From positions 3,211,001-3,275,000 of the forward strand of contig NZ_CP141266.1 in assembly GCF_030540775.2 (NCBI RefSeq): a stretch of DNA of 64,000 nt. The letters run 5' to 3'. The stretch comes from Flavivirga abyssicola. Lineage in GTDB: Bacteria > Bacteroidota > Bacteroidia > Flavobacteriales > Flavobacteriaceae. Numbering within the stretch: the stretch's first letter is position 1; each line of letters opens with the position of its first letter. The translations under genes and the position numbers were made by a program. Below the pieces are notes generated by a model. The model was not told the origin of the DNA. It ran no database searches and was given only the letters and a program-made list of their open reading frames with translations. Positions 53,201 to 62,731 of this stretch are shown one piece after another.

Positions 53201-56200
53201 CAGACTTTTTACATCAACTAGTAGCTGTAAAAAAACTACTGGATGTTACAGGGATAGAGCTTATAAAGCTACTCACTTTTTGGACAAATATTAGTACTTC
53301 AGGAGAAAAATCATTATACAAACGTTTATTTTTAAAATATAACCTAAAAGGCATAGATAAAGTATTTGTTGAAGATAAGAATGGGAATTATTTAACGAAA
53401 TCAACAAAAATAACAGAGCACTTGCCCATAATAATGGCTGCTTTTAATATGGCTTCAGATGATATTAAAGCCATTATAAAAGCTGAAACGATGGATGATG
53501 TTTTAAACATATGCAATTTATCTATCATCTACCGTTACCGTTTACTTTCAAAAGTTATAGGCTTAAAAATCCCTGCTTTTATAAGTATATTTCCTTTGTT
53601 TGGAAATCCGTTTAAAGATGCTCATACAACTCTCAATTTTACTGAGAAATGGGCTAAAATGGAAGATGCTGGTTTTAACTATAGACAACTTAATTATGTT
53701 ATTAGAGGTTATGATGACACTAAAAAACCATTGGCACCAACACAGAAAGATATTTTATTAGTTGCTAAAACCTTATACGATGGACTTAATGTTATAGACG
53801 ACACGCATAAAGATCTAGAGGATGATCAAGAGGTTCCTGTGGAAATGGTTCGAGCAAAAGCAGCATTACTATTTCCTCAGGTATTAGTTGAAAAAATACT
53901 TAGTATTCTTGAAGGAACTCAGCTTTTTATAACTAATGCTCCCAAAAATTTAATTATTAACCCCGCAGAAGATAAAACACTTAAGAATAAATTGCTGTAT
54001 AATTCTGAAAATGGAACCATTCAGATTACTGGAATATTGACTGTAGCTGAAAGGACAGAATATAGCACTTTAAGTAATGATCCAGAATGGGAAGAAGCTA
54101 TAGTACGCATAGAAAAGCAACAAACTAAATTATTTAAAGAAGTATTATTTGCTATTTTCGAAGCAGAAAAACAAAAATCTCCAGAACGATTAGCTGAGGT
54201 GGAGGCTGCAGAGCTTGTAATTAAAACAGGAGATATTAGTGTCCCATTTGATGAAATTCCGGAAGGAGAGGAAGACCCAAATACCACCCCTAAAAAAATT
54301 CGAGCCTTTATAAATGTCTTCTTGCCATACTTGAGAGATCAATTAACCCATCAGTTTGTTGTTGATACCTTGTCTGATTCAGTAGGATTAAGCGAGGAAG
54401 TCACAGATATTTTGATATCTGAAATATTAACGACAGGACTACCAGCATCACCAATATATAATGTTTTTGAAGCAATTAAAGAAAGTGCAAAACCAGCTGA
54501 AACCGATTGGAAAGGTTATCTTATTCCTTCAGCAAAGGAAGATTATACATTTATAGTAAGAGATAGAGATACAGCACCAAATATCACTATAGATGGTAGC
54601 CCATTAGTATTTACACAACAAGAAGACCCTACAAATGAGTGGTGGAGTAATCCTTTAGCATTAAAAGCAGGTAAATTATATATGTTACATGTAAATGGGC
54701 AAGATTTAAGTACCGTTTTTTGGAAAACGCCAACATCTGCCATAGCAAACATACCACCCTCATTATTATTACCAGATTTTACTGCAACCCAAACAGAGGG
54801 TGCCTATATAAAATTACAAAAGGCAGCTATAATAGCTGAGGGGTTTGAAATAACTGCCGAGGAATTTGAATATTTAAATATTCATAAGGCAGATTTTGAT
54901 GGTTTAGATATAAATGCCTTAACATTGAACCATTGGTTGCGCATGGAAGGATATGTTAGATTACGAAATGCATTGCCTAACACAGAAACCAATATTTTGG
55001 AATTTTTCAAGTGGACACATGCTACTGAAGAACCTAATATATTAAGTGACAAAATTGCAGAATTAACACTTTGGGAGAAAGATAATATAGATAAACTTAT
55101 TCATGAAGATCATTTTAATTTAAATACTCCTCAATCTTTTCATAACGAAATTAACCTGTTAAAATTACAAGAAGCATTGCGTGTAGCCGATAACATCGCT
55201 ATAGATATTGATCTGTTATTCGATTGGGCTAAACCGACTTCAAATTTCAAAAAAACCAGAAAAATAGCGGATAGTATTCAGCATGCTATACGAGCAAAAT
55301 ATAAGCAAGAAGATTGGGAACAGGTTGTAAAACCGCTTAATGATCAAATTCGTAATAATCAAGAAGCAACTCTTATAGCCTATCTGTTACAACAACCAGA
55401 TCTTATTAATTGGGGTGTTACTGATGCTAATGGACTATTTGAATATTTCCTTATCGATGTGCAAATGGATGCCTGTATGGAAACATCCAGAATTAAACAA
55501 GCACTATCATCGGTGCAATTATTTGTTCAACGTTGTTTTTTAGGTTTAGAAGAAGAACACAATGGCATTACCCCAGATATTTTAGATCGTGGCAGATGGG
55601 AATGGATGCAGCGTTACCGTGTTTGGGAAGCCAATAGAAAAGTATTTCTATATCCGGAAAACTGGATAGAGAGTAATCTTAGAGATGATAAAACACCTTT
55701 CTTTAAAGAACTGGAAAGTGAATTGCTGCAAAAAGATATTAATCCGCAAAATATAACAGATACTTTAAAATCTTATGTATTTAAAGTCGATGAGGTGGCT
55801 AATATGGAGATTGTTGGATTGTACATTGACGGTGAAAAAGCAACAAGTGGAATCTGGCAAGAAGGCAGTAAATTGCATGTATTTGCCAGAACACGTACAG
55901 CACCTTATTTCTATTTTTATAGATACCTGGCATTGGATCAGATGAATTGGAATTCCTGGGAGAAAATGCAGGTAGACATTCCGGATTATGATGTTATGGG
56001 GACAGACAATAAGGTAACCGGCAACGGTTGCTATCTTACTCCTGTTGTTTGGAATGGTAGATTAATGGTATTGTTTCCACAATTTATGAGTAAAACCAGA
56101 CCTGCTGATAATGGAAATACAAGCATAAATGAGATAGCAGATGACAGTCCGAATACTAATAAACCTATTAATTATTGGGAAATTAAAATGGGGATGAGTG

Positions 56201-59200
56201 AATACCGTAACGGAAAATGGAATCAAAAAGTAGTGAGTAAAGATGCTCTTTATCATGAGAACGGATCCAATATGCCTCGTATTTATGATTATGAGTTTAT
56301 ACCTGTTCCAGCTATAAATATACTTGCTGTAAAAGTGAATTATAATGAAGGAGCGCTACCTGACAATCAGCATGGGTTTGAATTGGGTATAGGAGGAGGA
56401 ATACGAACACTAAACTTCTCACCGATAGTAAATAATAGCGTAACGGTTACTAATTTTCATCATAATAATCACGAAATAAAATCATTGCAGGATAGTAGTG
56501 ATGTAAATAGCCATTCATTTAATGATGAAGCGCTTACTACGTATAATTCTGGAAACTTTCATATTCCTTATGTACATCATTTATTAGGTAAAATAAATAG
56601 AGGAAAACTGGAAGATTTCTTTAGTTATAACTTATCTATTAACGGGATTAATAAAGATGATGCATTTGGTAAATTTAGCGATATATACCATGAGTTAAAG
56701 CGTCCATATTCTATATACAATTGGGAATTGTTTTTCCATACTCCGGTTATGCTTGCGAATGCTTTAAGTGAGTCACAACAGTTTGAAGAAGCCATGAAAT
56801 GGTATCACTATGTGTTTAATCCGATGGCAGACGGTGTAGACGATAAGCGTTTCTGGAAATTCGGGCCATTTAAAGACATTGACACACAGCGTATTTTAGA
56901 CGCCATTTTCAATAATTTAGAACCAAATAAGGCCGATGAGACAATTAATGAATGGCGTAATAATCCGTTTAAGCCTCATTTGGTAGCCAGAAGTCGTCCG
57001 GTAGCATATATGAAGTGGGTGGTTATGAAATATATTGATAATTTGATTGCCTGGGGAGATTATTTATTCCGTCAGGATAGCATAGAAAGTATTAACCAGG
57101 CAACACAGTTGTATGTTTTAGCATATCACATACTGGGTAGGCGACCTCAGTTAATCCCGAAACGAGGAAAGATAAAACCTCAAACTTACAATTCATTACT
57201 CGGTAAATGGGATGCGTTTTCAAACGCTATGGTCGAGCTAGAAATAACGTTGCCTTTTAGTAATCAAATAACAACACCAATTGGAATTGATAATGGTGTA
57301 GTAGGATTTGCTAACGTTTTTGGTTTTTCATCATCACTGTACTTCTGTATTCCTAACAACCCAAAACTAATAGGGTATTGGGATACTATTGAGGATAGAT
57401 TGTTTAAAATAAGGCATTGTTTAAACATAGAAGGGATATTCCGTAAGTTGCCATTATTTCAACCACCAATAGATCCTGCTTTATTAGTTAAAGCAACAGC
57501 ACAAGGGTTAAGTATTGCTTCGGTGTTAAACGATTTAAATACACCTATGCCTAATTATCGTTTTTATTATCTATTACAAAAATCATTGGAATTATGTAAT
57601 GAGTTAAAATCGTTGGGAGGCGCTATGTTATCGGCATTAGAGAAAAAAGATAATGAAGTTATGCGCTTAATTCGTACCAAACATGAAGGGGTGATGCAGA
57701 ATTTAGTGATGGAAATAAAAAAACAACAGCTAGAAGAAGCAGAAAAGTCATTAGAAAGTTTATTTCAAAATAGAAAATCGCCAGAGCAACGTATGAAATA
57801 TTACTTAAAGCTTATTGGAGAAGATGCTAATAAAGTTCCAGGGTTAGATAGCGATTTTACAGAATTAGTAAATACAATTGAAACCCCTGTAGATGAAAGT
57901 GGTCTTAAGCTAATCAAGTATGAAAAAGAGGATATGGATAAAGCTAATGAGGCTAATAATAAACAAAAAGAAGCGGTATTTCCAGAAAAATTGGCAAGTA
58001 TTTTACATATTATCCCTTCTTTCTCTGTTGATCTTAAACCTATAGGAATTGGTGCAGGTATAAGTTTTGGAGGTGGTAATCTAGGAGCAGCTGCACAGGC
58101 ATGGGCTAAATTTATAACTTCGGGTGTTTCAGATATTACTTTTCAATCCAGTAAGGCATCTAAAAAAGGAAACTTTTTAAGAGCATTGCAAGATAGAGTA
58201 CAGCAAGCTAATGCTGCTGGTTTAGAGGTTAAACAGATCGATAAACAAATTCTTTCTCAACAGATTCGTATAGGTATCGCGAATCAGGAAATTATAAATC
58301 AGCAAAAACTTATTGATAATGCACAAGAAGTAGAAGAATTCTTAAAAAATAAATATACAAACGAAGAATTATATGTTTGGATGAAAGGGAATTTAAAAAC
58401 AGTGTATCATCAGGTATATAGTTTGGCTTACGAATTGGGTAAAAAAGCAGAAAAAGTATTTCGTTTTGAACGGGGGCTGAGTACTTCTAATTATATCCAG
58501 TCAGGTTATTGGAATGCTGGTCGTGATGGATTATTAGCAGGTGAACAACTTTATGTAGGATTGAAACAATTAGAAGCGGCTTACCAAGAAAAGCGTGCTC
58601 ATGATTATGAAATCACCAAACATGTTTCTTTACGGCAAATTAATCCTTTATCATTAATAGGACTTAAAGAAACTGGGACATGTGAATTTAGTTTACCGGA
58701 AATACTATTTGACATGGATTATCCAGGGCATTATAAACGTCGCATTAAATCGATATCTATTTCAATACCATGCATTGTTGGCCCTTATACAGGTTTAAAT
58801 GCTTCGTTAAGATTATTAGAACATAAATTTAGAAATAGTTCAATAGCTAAGAATAAAAATGATTATAAAGAAAAAACGGACGAGATTGATGATCGTTTCA
58901 TAACGTTTAATGTTCCTGTTTCTTCAATTGCTGCAAGTTCTGCGCAAAACGAAAGTGGTATGTTTGAACTTGATTTCAAAGATGAACGTTACCTTCCTTT
59001 TGAAGGCGCAGGAGCTATAAGTAAATGGCGATTAGAATTACCGGAATTCCGTCAGTTTGATTATGATACGATTTCTGATGCCATAATACATGTGAGGTAT
59101 ACTTCTAATGAAGGCGGAGAACGTATGAAAAAAGCAGCTTTGGATACGGTACATGATTTTAATAAAAATAATGAAGAATTAGGGCAAGAAGAAGGACTTT

Positions 59201-59598
59201 TTTCTATTATTGATCTTAAACATGATTTAAGTAATGCGTGGCACAAGGCTATGCAGGTAGAAGAAGGGGGTACGGAGCGTGTTATAGCAATAGAAAATAT
59301 TCAGGATTATCTGCCATATTACGTTAGATTAGATAAAGATGGACAACCCAGAGAATCAAAAGATATTAAAATTACAGATATCGTATTAACTACGGAATCA
59401 GACTTACAAGCTTCAGAAATAGTGGTTCAGCAAGATGATACTGATATTAGTTTTACAGATGGTATATCGATAGGAGATACTAAAACCTTTGCTATAAGAG
59501 ACGAAGAAATAAATGCAGAAAGTTTAAATGTATCGATTAAGAATACAGATAAAGAAATTAGCAAAGCATTAATGGTTGTTCGATTTATTTTAAAGTAA
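50290..59598 (+). CDS. TcA-type pore/translocator subunit of an ABC/Tc toxin complex
   Basis: A 3102-residue protein, larger than the roughly 2500-residue Photorhabdus TcdA1. In order: an N-terminal helical region; the VRP1/SpvA-like segment with CECGECNSVYSAAAYFVELL (Cys343 to about 365); HIQRFIRLWIKLGWTIDEVD (about 890); a PA14-like domain about 1405-1497 (WKGYLIPSAKEDYTFIV, ending WKTPTSAIANIPPSLLLP); the neuraminidase-like region with GRWEWMQRYRVWEANRKVFL (about 1768); a Gly-rich hydrophobic stretch IGIGAGISFGGGNLGAA (about 2581) and a long coiled coil (about 2633-2690), probable channel parts; and the C-terminal TcB-binding domain with ERYLPFEGAGAISKWRLELP (about 2900). Homologues form pentameric syringe-like channels. 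No signal peptide or T9SS tail is present, so export is unexplained. Confidence 0.94.
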   Translation: MKTTSENKTAMRLNLFKADLGNAKGINEKFTSIYKTHKGDWKSISTALEKESDFKSELISKLKFTNTLVSWSGEKEKLVSVFQKDKKINSMRDVALHFNKEKLTKTIKETNLDIGEDTPEAYAASLRTNLFYIEPTAVVMTMLANPIETPIENRVISGQLNTFLANQPEEFNLRTTSVYEAFKNENAFKDIAEESREDVVLEMKALQRVVALSPTPEVMPILMKTNMTSAYRIGELSEKQFVKSFASEFGDQGEVIAKQLHINAVNTRIRNEQALMAMKDIGQGTGVDFIDKSLQVSTPQNVSMMSNSNETVTVAFSIKDRVDDTLKKNNLSWDILFGDADFCECGECNSVYSAAAYFVELLQYLRNNNLDPHAGGSIAIKPDPKDISGTPLEKLFERRPDLGCLQLTCKNTNTILPYIDLVNEVMENYIVFHHTKPFNVTDQTTGELLAQPQNTEYEAYCILHKAVYPFTLPYHQPIDVSRVYLKHLETSRHELIDTFRSVRKEKTLPVSEEHVESGDLVEGFTEEENIELDHLHTQYIDRAVDAEYLNITQEEYVILTREAFVSKEYWDKQCKEDHTEQEYLDKIGVKPVHEYYGYASEPDLLDTDESTKKGLTFVKDQFLRRTGISYVDLVELLKTRCINPNIPEGKALTIMESIQFSYRYLQTLVDHGASSPKGKYEKLIEFLTKAQPLVPLLETILNPDPCNPKPVDTCMETKDIEKWVYCYFEKIGQIIVLENSQSCSCPEGQFFQKTSASNNGLTEFVGTALPDDMEMDDNFVFLRDCKIVIADETGNNISREIGFMNPMDGKVSIFYPDGRPLEVEHYAVLEFRSNDDVRGVFANGFLFKRLPDQRAELWNCRNIALDNCDLDSVRLIHLDGSPVTIEEYDHIQRFIRLWIKLGWTIDEVDKALVGLSNTKDTCIDDLLPDNDDCTNCDDLFEEAEACGDSDDINNDCFDAKSIEKTHCPITPDFLHQLVAVKKLLDVTGIELIKLLTFWTNISTSGEKSLYKRLFLKYNLKGIDKVFVEDKNGNYLTKSTKITEHLPIIMAAFNMASDDIKAIIKAETMDDVLNICNLSIIYRYRLLSKVIGLKIPAFISIFPLFGNPFKDAHTTLNFTEKWAKMEDAGFNYRQLNYVIRGYDDTKKPLAPTQKDILLVAKTLYDGLNVIDDTHKDLEDDQEVPVEMVRAKAALLFPQVLVEKILSILEGTQLFITNAPKNLIINPAEDKTLKNKLLYNSENGTIQITGILTVAERTEYSTLSNDPEWEEAIVRIEKQQTKLFKEVLFAIFEAEKQKSPERLAEVEAAELVIKTGDISVPFDEIPEGEEDPNTTPKKIRAFINVFLPYLRDQLTHQFVVDTLSDSVGLSEEVTDILISEILTTGLPASPIYNVFEAIKESAKPAETDWKGYLIPSAKEDYTFIVRDRDTAPNITIDGSPLVFTQQEDPTNEWWSNPLALKAGKLYMLHVNGQDLSTVFWKTPTSAIANIPPSLLLPDFTATQTEGAYIKLQKAAIIAEGFEITAEEFEYLNIHKADFDGLDINALTLNHWLRMEGYVRLRNALPNTETNILEFFKWTHATEEPNILSDKIAELTLWEKDNIDKLIHEDHFNLNTPQSFHNEINLLKLQEALRVADNIAIDIDLLFDWAKPTSNFKKTRKIADSIQHAIRAKYKQEDWEQVVKPLNDQIRNNQEATLIAYLLQQPDLINWGVTDANGLFEYFLIDVQMDACMETSRIKQALSSVQLFVQRCFLGLEEEHNGITPDILDRGRWEWMQRYRVWEANRKVFLYPENWIESNLRDDKTPFFKELESELLQKDINPQNITDTLKSYVFKVDEVANMEIVGLYIDGEKATSGIWQEGSKLHVFARTRTAPYFYFYRYLALDQMNWNSWEKMQVDIPDYDVMGTDNKVTGNGCYLTPVVWNGRLMVLFPQFMSKTRPADNGNTSINEIADDSPNTNKPINYWEIKMGMSEYRNGKWNQKVVSKDALYHENGSNMPRIYDYEFIPVPAINILAVKVNYNEGALPDNQHGFELGIGGGIRTLNFSPIVNNSVTVTNFHHNNHEIKSLQDSSDVNSHSFNDEALTTYNSGNFHIPYVHHLLGKINRGKLEDFFSYNLSINGINKDDAFGKFSDIYHELKRPYSIYNWELFFHTPVMLANALSESQQFEEAMKWYHYVFNPMADGVDDKRFWKFGPFKDIDTQRILDAIFNNLEPNKADETINEWRNNPFKPHLVARSRPVAYMKWVVMKYIDNLIAWGDYLFRQDSIESINQATQLYVLAYHILGRRPQLIPKRGKIKPQTYNSLLGKWDAFSNAMVELEITLPFSNQITTPIGIDNGVVGFANVFGFSSSLYFCIPNNPKLIGYWDTIEDRLFKIRHCLNIEGIFRKLPLFQPPIDPALLVKATAQGLSIASVLNDLNTPMPNYRFYYLLQKSLELCNELKSLGGAMLSALEKKDNEVMRLIRTKHEGVMQNLVMEIKKQQLEEAEKSLESLFQNRKSPEQRMKYYLKLIGEDANKVPGLDSDFTELVNTIETPVDESGLKLIKYEKEDMDKANEANNKQKEAVFPEKLASILHIIPSFSVDLKPIGIGAGISFGGGNLGAAAQAWAKFITSGVSDITFQSSKASKKGNFLRALQDRVQQANAAGLEVKQIDKQILSQQIRIGIANQEIINQQKLIDNAQEVEEFLKNKYTNEELYVWMKGNLKTVYHQVYSLAYELGKKAEKVFRFERGLSTSNYIQSGYWNAGRDGLLAGEQLYVGLKQLEAAYQEKRAHDYEITKHVSLRQINPLSLIGLKETGTCEFSLPEILFDMDYPGHYKRRIKSISISIPCIVGPYTGLNASLRLLEHKFRNSSIAKNKNDYKEKTDEIDDRFITFNVPVSSIAASSAQNESGMFELDFKDERYLPFEGAGAISKWRLELPEFRQFDYDTISDAIIHVRYTSNEGGERMKKAALDTVHDFNKNNEELGQEEGLFSIIDLKHDLSNAWHKAMQVEEGGTERVIAIENIQDYLPYYVRLDKDGQPRESKDIKITDIVLTTESDLQASEIVVQQDDTDISFTDGISIGDTKTFAIRDEEINAESLNVSIKNTDKEISKALMVVRFILK

Positions 59599-59663
59599 TA
59601 TTTAGTAATTCAAATTTATCAAATTCAAAAAGCTTAAACTTTTTACGCTTGGGTTATAACTCA

Positions 59664-59693
59664 AAAAACCATGTTTGAAAAGACATGGTTTTT
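59664..59693 (+). terminator. Intrinsic terminator of the Tc toxin locus
   Basis: Stem AAAAACCATGT / ACATGGTTTTT with an 8-base loop and trailing T/A tract, 66 bases after the TcA stop codon. Confidence 0.85.
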
Positions 59694-60229
59694 ATTTTCA
59701 GTTTATCATTATTAAAGTGTAACTAAATCTAAAAAATAAGGTTTTACGGTTTTGCCTCAACTGAAAAATGATAATAGTATGCCATTCATCGAAAATGCGG
59801 AAAAACCACTTCCATTTTCACATTGGATATTCTTACATTTATAAAAAATTTTAAAGCCCCACAATAATGAAAAATCTAAAAGTATTACTACGATATTTTT
59901 TTCTAGTAAATAGCCTTTCCATCGTATGTAAAGCAATAAATATCTCCTTTACAAATTACATAAACATTTCTTTAAACCAATAGACGGTTAGAACAAGGTC
60001 GTGAAATAATAATTAGCCTTGAACAAGGAGGTTAAAGGTTTTGTATGTCTTTATTTTATCGTCAAGGCAAGCAGGTACCTCAGAAATTAATTAATTTACC
60101 CTCTGCGTATTTTGTAACTATTTCGTGAAAATAAAAGGCAGTAATGAACCTATGACCAAAAAGGTTGTAGCCAAATATAAAACGATATAAAATAGTATTC
60201 AGATTAGAGTATCGTTATTTCTGAATATG

Positions 60230-60283
60230 AAAAGAGGGCAAATAACCATAACTTAATAGCCCTAACTAATTTGCCCTCCTTTT
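60230..60283. terminator. Possible terminator or repeat remnant in the gene-poor region
   Basis: GAGGGCAAAT (60234-60243) is perfectly complementary to ATTTGCCCTC (60269-60278), flanked by an A-run and a T-run, but the loop is 25 bases long. The surrounding stretch from 59694 to 60481 shows no convincing gene. Confidence 0.4.
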
Positions 60284-60481
60284 TATATTTTTTGAGAAAG
60301 TTAGATGAATCTGCCTTAAATAACCCCAATTCATTTTGTTAAACGAATGTTTTTAGAGATGTTGGTACGCTTAAAAGTTTTTTGGAAACAAACTATTTTT
60401 CCTTTAAAAGAAGATAAGGATCAAGTTCTTGATTTAGATATTTATTTGATAATTAATGATTGATTTTATCTTAAGTTTAAA

Positions 60482-60634
60482 TCAATCTAAAGCATTTTTA
60501 GTAATAAACCATCTCCAGCCAATAATAGCCATTTGTAGTTTATTAGCTTTTGTTAAATCTAATCGTCTTTTAGAATAACTAGGTAAGATTGCTTTATTAA
60601 CCTTCGCTAAAAATTTAAATACTTGCTTTTGCAT
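60482..60634 (-). CDS. Small conserved-looking basic protein (50 residues)
   Basis: ATG at 60634 to TGA at 60482 encodes 50 residues: it begins QKQVFKFLAKVNKAILPSYS and ends LQMAIIGWRWFITKNALD. I recall near-identical short proteins (KRRLDLTKANKLQMAIIGWR-like) across Flavobacteriaceae, sometimes mislabelled SsrA-binding protein. It is basic, with a possible amphipathic C-terminal helix. No function is known to me. It lies in otherwise gene-poor DNA behind the Tc locus. Confidence 0.65.
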   Translation of the reverse strand: MQKQVFKFLAKVNKAILPSYSKRRLDLTKANKLQMAIIGWRWFITKNALD

Positions 60635-60686
60635 TTTATAAAAATAGTAAAACTTATTCTAGACTAAGTTTTACATTTAGAGAAAT

Positions 60687-60746
60687 TCATATAATTGAGA
60701 TAATAATTAATATTAAATCGATTATAAGTTTGGCAAGTGTGATCAT
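60687..60746 (-). CDS. Possible 19-residue hydrophobic peptide
   Basis: ATG at 60746 to TGA at 60687 encodes MITLAKLIIDLILIIISII, a single membrane-spanning-like peptide, 52 bases upstream of the 50-residue gene on the same strand. An AT-rich ORF this short can arise by chance. It is listed because it is almost purely a membrane helix and lies directly before another small ORF. Confidence 0.25.
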   Translation of the reverse strand: MITLAKLIIDLILIIISII

Positions 60747-61070
60747 AGTTTTTCAGGTTTTAAAGGTTATTAAATAAGTTATTTATATCAATGTTTTTTG
60801 AAGATAAATATTTACCAATATGTTAACCAAACGTTTTAATGAAAATCAATGAAGTTGAATATGAATTTGTAAGTAAAAAAATATAATTGATTACTATATT
60901 TAAGTGACTATCTACATGTAAGTTTTATATTGTAACTATAAATAGTTATTATTGTTTCAATATTAAATAATTGTAGAGGTGTTTTAAGGTTTTTTTTAAA
61001 TATCAAGGGAAGAATTATTTAAAAAGTGGTGTTTTTTGACAGTTTCATCTTTTTAAAATATTAAAATATA

Positions 61071-61098
61071 AAAAAAGACATCCATATTGGATGTCTTA
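61071..61098 (-). terminator. Intrinsic terminator of the blaI-M56 operon
   Basis: On the minus strand, stem AAGACATCCA / TGGATGTCTT with a 3-base loop is followed by a T-run (A-run at 61071-61076 on the plus strand), 27 bases after the M56 stop codon. Confidence 0.85.
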
Positions 61099-61124
61099 AA
61101 ATTATACAATTTGTTATAATTGTT

Positions 61125-62729
61125 TTATTCTTTTTTAGTAGTAATTTCTACAACACCATGTTTTCCTTTCTCTCCATATTTTTTAATGGCTTTTTCACCT
61201 TTTATTACGTAAACATTTTTAATATCATCAGAATGTAACTTTTCAAATTCCTTCTTTTTCACTTCTTTTCCATTAATGACATATAAAGGTTCTGTACCAT
61301 CGTCACTCATTATAACAATTTTGTCGCTATCCTTATTCTTCTTTATGGTTTTAACTTCATAAGACTTCTTTTCATCAGATACTTTTTCTTTTATTACAAT
61401 AATATCTTCATCATGTTCAATGTCTTCGTCTTTTTCAGTTATAATTTCAACGTTTTCATCAACATCATCATCAGAAACTACAAAAACACCATGACCTTTT
61501 TCTGATGAGTAAATTTTATGCTTTCCATCTTTATGATTAATAGTATAATTAGAGCCTTTAAATTTATGTACGGATTGGTTAGTATTTCCAATTGAAATAT
61601 TTTTTCCATCATCACTAAATGAAATTTTTATTGGTTTTATAGCTTCGTCACTGCTAATGGAATAATTAGAATTGGAAGAATAATTAACATTAGAACTTTT
61701 CGAATTTATGCTAATTTTTATAGCAGTGATTTCTCCTTTACTATTACGTTTAATACCATTAAATTTTGCTGTTATACCCTTTTCTTTTAATTTGTTGATA
61801 AGGTTATCAAAATCAGTATTTGTATATTCTTTAGTTATTATTTCTATCTCAAGAGAGTAGTAACTTTTTGTTGGTGCTTTTTCTACATATACTTTTTTTG
61901 TACTAAAGCTCATTAAAAATATAGCCAGTAAAGGAATTACTAATACATATTTTATTAAATTGATTTTTTTAGATTTTGATTTGTGTAACATAACGATTCG
62001 TTTTTTGATTAATGAATTATAAAAATTGTTGCTTAAGGCCAATTGATGAGATGGCACGCTAGTTTTTAGTAATGTTGTTTGATAACTTTTTTTACATTTG
62101 AATTTATGCTGAGCTTTTTGGTCTGCTATAAACTCTAAATTTTGCTTTATATCTTTGCTGTAAAGCCATATAAAAGGATTAAACCATAGCACAACACAAG
62201 AAAGTTGTGTTAGTAAGATATCTATAGAATGGTATTGTTTTACGTGTATTTTTTCGTGGGTAATAATTTGATCTAATTCAGTTTTGTTAAATTGGTTTGG
62301 ATTATAAACAATCCAGTTAAAAAATGAAAATGGCGAAATATCTTCATTAGTTTTTATAAACCTAAAAGCATTTTGTTTTTCACTTTTATTTTTGAAAATT
62401 AATGTAAACAATGAAGCTAATTGTATAATAAAACGAACAGAAAAGAAAAGTAACCCTATTAAATACACCATAGGAATATAATCTAAAACATTAAAAAGAG
62501 ATACTTCATTTTCAACTACAACATCAGAAGCAAAATTATAATCTGCTATTAAGGCAGATGTATCTTCAATATAAATTGGAATTACTAAAAAAGGAATAAT
62601 AAAAGAGGTTATTATACCTAGTAAAAGAAACCCTCTATTAGATTCAAAAAAGGTGTCACGCTGCAAAAAAACTTTGTAGATTATATGGAAAATAATAACG
62701 ACAGCACTAACTTTTAGTAAATATTCCAT
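61125..62729 (-). CDS. M56 family (BlaR1-like) membrane metallopeptidase
   Basis: A 534-residue sensor-protease. The N-terminal part has four membrane helices (about residues 3-20, 33-50, 88-110 and 265-282) and a cytoplasmic zinc site TELDQIITHEKIHVKQYHS (HExxH as HEKIH) followed by LVVLWFNPFIWLYSKDIKQN-like sequence with the third ligand in LEFIADQ. In BlaR1/MecR1 this site cleaves the BlaI repressor on signalling. The extracytoplasmic C-terminal half is not a penicillin-binding domain. It is a Ser/Lys/Asp-rich beta region ending EPLYVINGKEVKKKEF and KHGVVEITTKK, which resembles a TonB-receptor plug fragment. It is 2 bases after blaI and co-transcribed. Confidence 0.93.
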   Translation of the reverse strand: MEYLLKVSAVVIIFHIIYKVFLQRDTFFESNRGFLLLGIITSFIIPFLVIPIYIEDTSALIADYNFASDVVVENEVSLFNVLDYIPMVYLIGLLFFSVRFIIQLASLFTLIFKNKSEKQNAFRFIKTNEDISPFSFFNWIVYNPNQFNKTELDQIITHEKIHVKQYHSIDILLTQLSCVVLWFNPFIWLYSKDIKQNLEFIADQKAQHKFKCKKSYQTTLLKTSVPSHQLALSNNFYNSLIKKRIVMLHKSKSKKINLIKYVLVIPLLAIFLMSFSTKKVYVEKAPTKSYYSLEIEIITKEYTNTDFDNLINKLKEKGITAKFNGIKRNSKGEITAIKISINSKSSNVNYSSNSNYSISSDEAIKPIKISFSDDGKNISIGNTNQSVHKFKGSNYTINHKDGKHKIYSSEKGHGVFVVSDDDVDENVEIITEKDEDIEHDEDIIVIKEKVSDEKKSYEVKTIKKNKDSDKIVIMSDDGTEPLYVINGKEVKKKEFEKLHSDDIKNVYVIKGEKAIKKYGEKGKHGVVEITTKKE

Positions 62730-62731
62730 AA

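Noticed and set aside
59867-59962. A 31-residue ORF starting MKNLKVLLRYFF behind the Tc locus
   Set aside because: Too short, with no promoter and no recognisable conservation.
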